Part shown: piece by piece, positions 6,629 to 11,663 of the stretch
How positions within the stretch are numbered: the first letter of the stretch is position 1
Layout of the letters: every line of letters starts with the position of its first letter
From: JAAYXU01 sp050942555
GTDB lineage: Bacteria; Bacillota; Clostridia; Christensenellales; UMGS416
Direction of reading: 5' to 3'
Length of the DNA stretch: 11,663 nucleotides
Assembly (NCBI GenBank): GCA_050942555.1
Contig: JBMNNN010000048.1
Location: 1 to 11,663, forward strand
Program-made: the position numbers and the translations under genes
The notes under the pieces: generated by a model
Databases searched by the model: none
What the model was told of the DNA's origin: nothing
What the model saw: only the letters and a program-made list of their open reading frames with translations

Positions 6629-7728
6629 AGATACCGTTCAAGCGTCCCTTTTATGATGAAGCTGAGGCGGAGGCGGTGCGCCGCGCGCTGGGCGGCGCGG
6701 ATTACACCGACAGGGTCAGGGAACGGCTGCAGGACGAGTACGGCGGCAGCGTGTTCCTGACCGCGAGCGGCTCGGCGGCGCTGGATGCGCTTTTTCTGGC
6801 GCTGGAGCTTCCGCCGGGCAGCGAAGTCATACTTCCCTCCTTTACATATCCGTCGGCAGCCAATGCGCTGGTACGCTGCGGTCTGCGCCCGGTATTCGCC
6901 GACATCGACCCCGACACGCTGACGCTCAGCGCCGACGCCGCCGCCGCCCGGATCACGTCCCGGACGCGGGCGATACTGCCCACGCATTACGGCGGCGCGT
7001 CGGCGAACCTGACGCGCCTTGCCAGCCATGAGGGCATACTGCTCATAGAGGACGCGGCCCTGTCCTACGGCGCGCTCTATTGCGGCCGCCCGCTGGGTTC
7101 GATCGGCGACGCGGGGATCCTCAGCTTTCACCGCACGAAAAACGTATCGGCGGAGGAAGGCGGGGCTCTTTTCATAGGCCGCGCACAGGACCGACTCGCC
7201 GGGCGCATCGAAATGATACTGGACAGCGGCACCGACAGAGGCGCATTCCTGCGCGGCGAGGTGGACGCCTACACGTGGCGGACGCCCGGACTGGGAGGCC
7301 GCATGTCCAATGTCCACGCGTCGATACTCGACGCGCAGCTTGACAAGGCTCCGGATATCGCACGCAGGCAGGCCCTGATCGCCCGGCGCTACCGGGAGCT
7401 GCTTGCGCCGATCGGCGAGCGGCTGGGCTTTGCGTTGCCCCGGACGCCTGGGTGGAACAGCGACAACCACCATGTATTCTGGCTGCGGTTCGCGGACGGG
7501 GAGACCCGCGAGCGCGTGCGAAGGCATCTGCTTGCCCGCGGCATCGATGCGCGCACCCACTACATGCCGCTCCACGAGTCCGAGATGGGCAAAAGGCTGG
7601 GATATGCGCCCGATGACCTGCCGATGACGCGGGCGGTGTCGAGATCGTTGCTGCGGCTTCCGATCGACGCCGCGATGGACCCCTCGTGCTGCGACGCGGT
7701 AGCCGACGCCATCCGGGAGGCGCTATGA
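6625..7728 (+). CDS. DegT/DnrJ/EryC1 family PLP sugar aminotransferase (WecE/RffA-like)
   Basis: A PLP enzyme that transfers an amino group, usually from glutamate, to a keto-sugar nucleotide. The 367-residue length is normal. Visible are the N-terminal IPFKRPFYDEAEAEAV, SGSAALDALFLAL for phosphate binding (48-60), LPSFTYPSAANAL (70-82), IEDAALSYG (141-149, D143 expected to contact the pyridine nitrogen) and SFHRTKNVSAEEGGAL with the Schiff-base lysine K172. The stretch SGTDRGAFLRGEVDAYTWR is very close to the matching part of E. coli WecE, which makes dTDP-4-amino-4,6-dideoxygalactose. A 4-amino-sugar nucleotide product is therefore a good guess, but not proven. The residue after EDAA is leucine, where most relatives have glutamine or histidine. 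It overlaps both neighbours by four bases, so translation is coupled. Enzymes making the keto-sugar substrate are not in the window. Confidence 0.9.
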   Translation: MKIPFKRPFYDEAEAEAVRRALGGADYTDRVRERLQDEYGGSVFLTASGSAALDALFLALELPPGSEVILPSFTYPSAANALVRCGLRPVFADIDPDTLTLSADAAAARITSRTRAILPTHYGGASANLTRLASHEGILLIEDAALSYGALYCGRPLGSIGDAGILSFHRTKNVSAEEGGALFIGRAQDRLAGRIEMILDSGTDRGAFLRGEVDAYTWRTPGLGGRMSNVHASILDAQLDKAPDIARRQALIARRYRELLAPIGERLGFALPRTPGWNSDNHHVFWLRFADGETRERVRRHLLARGIDARTHYMPLHESEMGKRLGYAPDDLPMTRAVSRSLLRLPIDAAMDPSCCDAVADAIREAL

Positions 7729-8483
7729 AGCACCCGGGGAGCATCTGCGCCGTCGTGCCGGTCTATAACGGGGAAAGAACGCTGCCCGAGCTGACGGCCC
7801 GGCTGTGCGCCGTCCTCAACGGCTGGGAGACGTACCGGATCGTGCTGGTGGACGACAGGAGCACCGACAGGAGCCTGGAGGTCATATCCGCGCTGGTCGG
7901 GCAGTATCCCCGCGTCACGGGCATCGCGCTGAAATCCAACAGCGGGCAGCAGTGCGCGATCCTGTGCGGCCTCCGCCACGCGGACGGCGATCTTGTTGTT
8001 ATCATCGACGACGATCTAGAACAGGCGCCCGAGGACATACCCCGGCTGTACCGGGAGTTGGATAAAGGATTCGACGTGGTGTACGGCGTGCCCGGGAATC
8101 CCGGCCGCAGAGGCAGGGGAATCGTCCGGGGCATCGGATCCCGCCTACGGGACGCGCTTTTCCGGTGGATCGCGCCGCTCCCGCCCGGGATACGGGTCGG
8201 CAGTTTTCGGATCGTCCGGCGGGAAATCGTCGAGCGGGTGATCCGGGCCGACACCCGCTTTGTCTATCTGTCGATGGAAATACTGCGACATACCCGCAGC
8301 GTGGGCAATATCCCGATCGACAGCGCCCGCAGCGCGCCGACCCAGTACAGCCTGCGCAAGCTCGCGCTCCTTCTTGGGCGCATATTTGTGTACTACGCGC
8401 CGCTGCGGTGGCTGAGCCGCTTCCGGAGGCGGGGAGACTGCTACGAGATCGCGCGTATACTGAAAGGGAGAAACCAGCCTTGA
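7725..8483 (+). CDS. Family 2 glycosyltransferase, ArnC/DPM1-like (polyprenyl-phosphate sugar synthase)
   Basis: A 252-residue GT-A enzyme. Its N-terminus has VVPVYNGERTLPEL (10-23), VLVDDRSTDRSLE (40-52), KSNSGQQCAILCGLRHADGD (70-89) and the metal-binding DDD at 95-97 followed by LEQAPEDIPRL. The later PTQYSLRKL near the C-terminus is typical of DPM1/ArnC/YfdH-type enzymes, which move sugar from a nucleotide to dolichyl or undecaprenyl phosphate. Such enzymes from Gram-negatives usually end in two membrane helices. This one stops after a short hydrophobic and basic tail (IFVYYAPLRWLSRFRRR) and is shorter, so it may bind the membrane only peripherally or through the GT-C partner. ATG 7725 is chosen over an upstream in-frame ATG at 7686 because GGGAGG lies just before it and the start overlaps the previous stop. 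The likely role is to load the amino sugar on the lipid carrier. Confidence 0.88.
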   Translation: MKHPGSICAVVPVYNGERTLPELTARLCAVLNGWETYRIVLVDDRSTDRSLEVISALVGQYPRVTGIALKSNSGQQCAILCGLRHADGDLVVIIDDDLEQAPEDIPRLYRELDKGFDVVYGVPGNPGRRGRGIVRGIGSRLRDALFRWIAPLPPGIRVGSFRIVRREIVERVIRADTRFVYLSMEILRHTRSVGNIPIDSARSAPTQYSLRKLALLLGRIFVYYAPLRWLSRFRRRGDCYEIARILKGRNQP

Positions 8484-9748
8484 AAATCATGGCGCTGGGC
8501 GGCGGCGGCTGCCAGCTCAACCTGCTCCGCAGGCTCAGACAGCAGAACGATGAGATCATACTGATCGATTATCTGCCCGACTGCCCCGGCCGGGTATACG
8601 CGGATATCCATCTGCCGATCAGCACCTTCGACATCCCGGCGGTCATAGAAGCAGCCCGGGAGTATGCCGTCGAGGGCATCGTCACGACCGGCACCGATCA
8701 GCCGGTGCTGACGGCTGCGGCTACCGCTGAATCGCTCGGGCTGCCGTTCTACATCGACAGCCCGACCGCGCTGGCGGTGACCAACAAGCGTGTCATGAAG
8801 GAGCTCTTTGCCCGACACGGAATACCTACCCTCCCCTACCGCCTGCTGTCTGCCAATTTTCAGGATAGCGATATCGCGGACTTCCCCTTCCCCGCCGTCC
8901 TCAAGCCCGTGGACAGCCAGGGACAGCGGGGTGTATTCCGCGTGGAGGGTCCCACAGGCGTCCGCAGCCGCATACGGGACACGCTGTCGCATTCGAGGGA
9001 GGAGCGAGCGCTCCTCGAGGCGTATTACGAAAGCGACGAGATCACCGTGAACGGCTGGGCGGATGACGGGCGCGCGACGATCCTGTCCGTCGTGGACCGC
9101 GTGACGATGACCCGCGGCGAGCATATCGGCATCTGCCTGTGCCATCATTTCCCGTCGGTGCACATGCAGTCCTTCCGGGACAGCATATACCAGGTGACGG
9201 AGTCCATCGTAAGCGCGCTGGGCATACGGAGCGGCCCGCTGTACTTTCAGTACCTGATCGGACAGCAAGGAATCATGGTCAACGAAATCGCGATGCGCAT
9301 CGGCGGAGCGTACGAGGATATCACGCTGCCCATCATTACAGGGCTGGACCCGCTGGGCATGCTCATCGACTATGTGAAGACCGGATCCTGCGATACGGCC
9401 GGGCTCAGGCGGTACAGCCTCCGGGATAACCGGAAGTTCGTATCCACGCAGCTCTTCTTCTGCCATCCGGGCCGCGTCGCGCGGATTACGCCGGTCGGCA
9501 GCATCAAATCCCTGCCCGGCGTCCATGATGCGTATTTTGCGGTCCGCGAAGGCGACGTCATCCCGCCCATCGAGGACGCGACGGCGCGCGCCGGGTATTT
9601 CATCGTCGAGGGCGGAAGCTTTGCGGAGATGATCGCGCTCGTGAATCATGTATTCAGCCGTATAGAGGTGCTCGACTGGCAGGGACAGGACCTGCTCATG
9701 CGGTACGAGGACTATCCCGACAGGTATCGATTCTACCCGGACCGGTAA
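8480..9748 (+). CDS. ATP-grasp domain protein (probable carboxylate-amine ligase)
   Basis: A 422-residue protein of the ATP-grasp superfamily, which activates a carboxylate as acyl-phosphate and joins it to an amine or thiol. The N-terminal Rossmann-like pre-ATP-grasp domain starts KIMALGGGGCQLNLL and includes GIVTTGTDQPVL (66-77). The ATP-binding part has TNKRVMKELFARHGIPTLPY, FPAVLKPVDSQGQRGVFRV (K142 and the Gly-rich loop) and NEIAMRIGGAYEDI (268 on), the conserved metal and phosphate site. A C-terminal domain of about 120 residues follows. The start is taken as TTG at 8480, with AAGGGAG nine bases upstream and a TTGA overlap with the previous stop, like the ATGA overlaps at the other junctions. 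ATG 8489 is the alternative. The context suggests it adds an amino acid or other acyl group to the amino sugar made upstream. That substrate is inference. Confidence 0.87.
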   Translation: MKIMALGGGGCQLNLLRRLRQQNDEIILIDYLPDCPGRVYADIHLPISTFDIPAVIEAAREYAVEGIVTTGTDQPVLTAAATAESLGLPFYIDSPTALAVTNKRVMKELFARHGIPTLPYRLLSANFQDSDIADFPFPAVLKPVDSQGQRGVFRVEGPTGVRSRIRDTLSHSREERALLEAYYESDEITVNGWADDGRATILSVVDRVTMTRGEHIGICLCHHFPSVHMQSFRDSIYQVTESIVSALGIRSGPLYFQYLIGQQGIMVNEIAMRIGGAYEDITLPIITGLDPLGMLIDYVKTGSCDTAGLRRYSLRDNRKFVSTQLFFCHPGRVARITPVGSIKSLPGVHDAYFAVREGDVIPPIEDATARAGYFIVEGGSFAEMIALVNHVFSRIEVLDWQGQDLLMRYEDYPDRYRFYPDR

Positions 9749-9752
9749 GCTC

Positions 9753-9772
9753 AAAAAACCGCGAAGCCGCAA
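9753..9772 (-). terminator. Weak intrinsic terminator candidate for the Crp/Fnr gene
   Basis: On the minus strand TTGCG and CGCGG can pair around a GCTT loop, with two G-U pairs, followed by six T residues. It lies about 55 bases after the regulator's stop codon and just after the end of the convergent sugar operon. The stem is short, so this is a weak call. Confidence 0.35.
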
Positions 9773-9786
9773 AGGCGCGTGTCGGG

Positions 9787-9805
9787 CCCGCGGGGCATGC
9801 GCGGG
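9787..9805. other. GC-rich stem-loop between convergent genes
   Basis: CCCGCG (9787-9792) and CGCGGG (9800-9805) form a perfect 6-bp stem with a 7-base loop in the 78-base gap between the ATP-grasp gene and the Crp/Fnr gene. No T-run follows on either strand. It may help end both converging transcripts, for example with Rho, but nothing in the sequence proves this. Confidence 0.4.
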
Positions 9806-9826
9806 AAGCGCTTGAATATAAGATTA

Positions 9827-10486
9827 TTACCTTAAAGAAAAATAGTTTTTGTTCACCGTCAGCAAGCCGTCTTTCTGCATTTTTGAGAGTTCTGCGGACA
9901 TGGCGCTGCGCTCTACCGAGAGATAGTCGGCTAGCTGCTGCCGGTTAAACGGGATGGAAAATTCTGTTTTGCCCTGTCGTTGCGCTTCCGCCGAAAGATA
10001 AGACAGCAGTTTTTCTCTTGTGGTGCGTTTGCTTATATGTGTGAGTTTTTCGTTGGTGCGTAAACTATCCGCCGCGAGGACAGTCAGAAGGTTGCGGATC
10101 ATTCGGCTATGATGGGAGCAGGCGGTCGGACAGGTATGCAGCACGCGCTGTACATTCAGCCATACTACCCTGCTTTGTGCGTCAGCCACTACGCTTACGT
10201 CCATAACCGCTCCGGGAACGCAGGCGTAGGACTCGGCAAATGTCTGGCCCGGCATAATATGGGCACGGATATTTCTATTACCCCAGAAGTCTTCCTGCAC
10301 AGAGAGAATACTTCCGGTAAGAAGGAGCCCAACTGATTCGGGAGACTCTCCGGGACGAAGTATATATTCATTTTTTTCATACGTCTGCGTTGTCGCGCCC
10401 AGGCAGCCAAGCAAAGACGTCATCTCGTCTTTGTCGATGCCGCCGAAGATAGCGGCCCTTTTCAGGACACTCAAAAAATCATTCAT
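9827..10486 (-). CDS. Crp/Fnr-family transcription regulator
   Basis: A 219-residue regulator with an N-terminal cyclic-nucleotide-binding-like beta-roll (about residues 10-115: YILRPGESPESVGLLLTGSI, QEDFWGNRNI, MPGQTFAESYACV) and a C-terminal winged helix-turn-helix (about 150-215: TTREKLLSYLS, then FNRQQLADYLSVERSAMSAEL). The dimer helix region carries HTCPTACSHH with cysteines 119 and 123, a pattern I know from clostridial relatives and possibly a redox or metal site. It lacks the N-terminal cysteine set that binds the Fnr iron-sulfur cluster. ATG 10486 is preferred, with GAGG four to five bases upstream. A TTG at 10513 would lie inside the operator palindrome. It is divergent from a ferredoxin-like gene, an arrangement resembling HcpR/FrdX pairs involved in nitric-oxide or redox stress, but no hcp gene is in the window. 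The effector is unknown. Confidence 0.92.
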   Translation of the reverse strand: MNDFLSVLKRAAIFGGIDKDEMTSLLGCLGATTQTYEKNEYILRPGESPESVGLLLTGSILSVQEDFWGNRNIRAHIMPGQTFAESYACVPGAVMDVSVVADAQSRVVWLNVQRVLHTCPTACSHHSRMIRNLLTVLAADSLRTNEKLTHISKRTTREKLLSYLSAEAQRQGKTEFSIPFNRQQLADYLSVERSAMSAELSKMQKDGLLTVNKNYFSLR

Positions 10487-10500
10487 AATTCCTCGTATCT

Positions 10501-10514
10501 GTTGGATTTCCAAC
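10501..10514. promoter_or_regulatory. Predicted Crp/Fnr operator, palindrome GTTGGATTTCCAAC
   Basis: A perfect 6-2-6 palindrome (GTTGGA-TT-TCCAAC) in the divergent intergenic region. Its centre is 41.5 bases upstream of the start predicted for the ferredoxin gene, the classical class II activator position for Crp/Fnr proteins. For the regulator gene it lies just downstream of the predicted transcription start, as expected for autorepression. That this protein binds here is inference from position and symmetry. Confidence 0.6.
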
Positions 10515-10542
10515 CGACATGTTACAATTATTATAGTATAGT
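10514..10542 (+). promoter_or_regulatory. Predicted promoter of the ferredoxin-like gene
   Basis: CCGACA (10514-10519) and TATAGT (10537-10542) are spaced by 17 bases, with a poor -35 and a good -10. The operator palindrome abuts the -35 element. A weak -35 next to a palindrome is what an activator-dependent promoter should look like. An alternative extended -10 (TGTTACAAT, 10520-10528) cannot be excluded. Confidence 0.45.
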
Positions 10543-10559
10543 GAATCCAGAAAAGTCAA
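10530..10559 (-). promoter_or_regulatory. Predicted promoter of the Crp/Fnr gene
   Basis: On the minus strand TTGACT (10554-10559) and TATAAT (10530-10535) are spaced by 18 bases, close to consensus. It overlaps the -10 of the divergent ferredoxin promoter, so the two polymerases should exclude each other. The leader before ATG 10486 would contain the palindrome at 10501-10514. Confidence 0.65.
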
Positions 10560-10591
10560 GCCGGGGTCCGGCTAAGAAAGGGGTACCGAAT

Positions 10592-11305
10592 ATGATTAGA
10601 AAGATCATCCGTATCGACGGGGAGAGATGCAACGGCTGCGGAGCCTGTGTTGACGCCTGCCACGAGGGGGCCATAGGAATGGTAAACGGCAAGGCGAAGC
10701 TGCTGCGCGAAGACTACTGCGACGGGCTTGGGGATTGTCTGCCCGCCTGTCCCACCGGGGCGATCACCTTTGAGGTACGGGAAGCCGCCGCTTATGATGA
10801 GGCTGCAGTATTGGCAAGCAAAGCGCAAAAGACGAACAGGCAGGGTGAAGCGCTGCCCTGTGGCTGTCCCGGAACACAGTCAAAAAGGATCGTACACAAC
10901 GAATCTGAATATGGCGATCATGGGAGCAGCGCCGAGAGGCAAAGCCGTCTTTCCCAGTGGCCAGTACAGATCAAGCTCGTACCGGTAAACGCTCCCTATT
11001 TCAATGGCGCAAAGCTGCTCATAGCCGCAGACTGCACGGCATATGCCTATGCGAGTTTTCACGAGAGATTCATCAGGAACCATATCGCCCTCATCGGGTG
11101 CCCAAAGCTGGACGGCGTAAACTATGCGGAGAAGCTGACCGAGATCATCAGGACAAACGATATCAGAAGCGTTACCATTGTCCGCATGGAAGTGCCCTGC
11201 TGCGGAGGGCTTGCAAACGCGGCAAAGACCGCCTTGCAAAACAGCGGTAAATTCATCCCGTGGCAGGTCGTAACCATCTCGACCGACGGAAGGATATTGG
11301 AATAA
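10592..11305 (+). CDS. Ferredoxin-like 4Fe-4S protein with C-terminal cysteine-containing domain
   Basis: A 237-residue protein. The N-terminal 60 residues are a ferredoxin domain: ERCNGCGACVDACHEGAI gives the cluster motif C13, C16, C19, C23, and YCDGLGDCLPACPTGAI gives C43, C49, C53. In the second motif the usual second cysteine is leucine 46, so it may hold a 3Fe-4S cluster, an altered 4Fe-4S cluster, or none. A linker of about 80 polar residues with CGCPG follows, then a second domain with LLIAADCTAYAYASF, IALIGCPKLDG and RMEVPCCGGLANAAKTAL, whose conserved cysteines could form another metal site. ATG 10592 follows AAAGGGG by eight bases, and longer frames upstream run through the promoter. 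The likely role is electron transfer in a redox-stress or reductase system under control of the divergent Crp/Fnr gene, similar to FrdX proteins of HcpR regulons. The partner is unknown. Confidence 0.88.
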   Translation: MIRKIIRIDGERCNGCGACVDACHEGAIGMVNGKAKLLREDYCDGLGDCLPACPTGAITFEVREAAAYDEAAVLASKAQKTNRQGEALPCGCPGTQSKRIVHNESEYGDHGSSAERQSRLSQWPVQIKLVPVNAPYFNGAKLLIAADCTAYAYASFHERFIRNHIALIGCPKLDGVNYAEKLTEIIRTNDIRSVTIVRMEVPCCGGLANAAKTALQNSGKFIPWQVVTISTDGRILE

Positions 11306-11604
11306 GAAGGCTATAAAGACCAACGGGTATCTTGTTCCCGTCCGTGAATAATCCGCCAGGGATGTACTGGTTATAGGGCAAGTCCGGCGTATTTGGCATG
11401 AAGTCGGGCGCGGCAGAGCTGCAGGATGCTGCTTTGACCGGCGGCGCTGACCCGGGCTTGCCCGTGTCTGCCCAGCACTTGCCTGTTTTTGTGTTATTTA
11501 AGCGCTTTCATTGATATTTCGCAACTGCTGCCGCCCTGTCTCCCGCGCGGTTAGTGTAAAATAGTTCTGGGTAAATAAGCAGGCATGACTACATATCCCG
11601 AAGG
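11306..11604. other. Gene-free stretch with no convincing coding sequence
   Basis: All plus-strand frames after the ferredoxin stop are short. On the minus strand a frame runs open through much of this stretch into the ferredoxin gene, but it has no start codon with a ribosome binding site and no recognisable family. GGCAAGT (377-383 of the last 11.3 kb, i.e. 11377-11383) is perfectly complementary to ACTTGCC (11477-11483), followed shortly by TGTTTTTGTG, so a long-range stem in the 3' leader of the ferredoxin mRNA is possible. No clear terminator for the ferredoxin gene is seen. Confidence 0.5.
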
Positions 11605-11636
11605 GAGCCTCCCGCCCCCGCGGGGGCGGGAGGCTC
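11605..11636. repeat. 32-base perfect GC-rich palindrome followed by A6
   Basis: The two 16-base halves (11605-11620 and 11621-11636) are exact reverse complements, from GAGCCTCCC at the left to GGGAGGCTC at the right, with CCGCGG at the centre. Six A residues follow on the plus strand, so the T-run lies upstream of the stem for minus-strand transcripts and neither direction is a canonical intrinsic terminator. It may be a U-independent terminator, part of a larger repeat, or a binding site. Confidence 0.85.
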
Positions 11637-11663
11637 AAAAAAGGTGCAGGGATCGTCAATCCA

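Noticed and set aside
8165..8479. Extended open frame upstream of the ATP-grasp gene
   Set aside because: It overlaps the glycosyltransferase gene in another frame and lacks family character. The ligase homology begins at 8480.
8441..9772. Long minus-strand open frame (443 codons) opposite the ATP-grasp gene
   Set aside because: The plus-strand gene has clear ATP-grasp motifs and coupling to its neighbour, while the antisense frame has no recognisable motif.
10866..10900. Possible missing hcp gene fused to or following the ferredoxin gene
   Set aside because: No frame from 11306 to the right edge gives the Hcp N-terminal cysteine motif.
11250..11500. A long open minus-strand frame through the intergenic region with a protein-like stretch (PDFMPNTPDLPYNQYIPGG)
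   Set aside because: It has no start codon with a ribosome binding site, runs antisense into the ferredoxin gene, and matches no family I recognise.

Overview
The window looks like ordinary chromosome from a fairly GC-rich member of the Firmicutes, most likely a Clostridia or Christensenellales-type anaerobe. This rests on strong AGGAGG-like ribosome binding sites, sigma-A-like promoters (TTGACT-17-TATAAT before the tRNA), a tRNA gene with encoded CCA, and a clostridial-style Crp/Fnr regulator divergent from a small iron-sulfur protein. The assignment is inferred from gene content and protein style. No rRNA or database search supports it, and no phage, insertion sequence or CRISPR array is visible.

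Region 1 (1-2430, minus strand) reads proC, a GNAT acetyltransferase, rnhA, then the N-terminal part of a tyrosine recombinase that runs off the left edge. A 34-nt stem-loop directly follows the rnhA stop codon. Region 2 (2450-4227) holds a tRNA-Trp gene with its own promoter and terminator on the plus strand, set between the minus-strand genes proC and purB. The purB promoter carries a small palindrome near its predicted transcription start.

Region 3 (4164-5023) is a nucleotidyltransferase/DUF4037-like gene split by a single-base frameshift near 4730-4753. Region 4 (5028-9748) is the most interesting part. It is a tightly coupled four-gene operon: a GT-C membrane glycosyltransferase, a WecE/ArnB-like sugar aminotransferase, an ArnC/DPM1-like family 2 glycosyltransferase, and an ATP-grasp ligase. 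Each of the three junctions is a 4-base start/stop overlap. Together they suggest a pathway that makes an amino sugar, modifies it by ATP-dependent ligation, loads it on a polyprenyl phosphate and transfers it to an acceptor outside the membrane. This resembles the Arn logic of Gram-negative bacteria, but in a probable monoderm and with a ligase added.

Region 5 (9753-11663) has a Crp/Fnr-family regulator on the minus strand, divergent from a ferredoxin-like protein with an unusual second cluster motif. Their overlapping promoters share one perfect palindrome, placed as expected for an activator of the ferredoxin gene and a repressor of the regulator. The last 358 bases hold no convincing gene but end with a 32-base perfect GC-rich palindrome.
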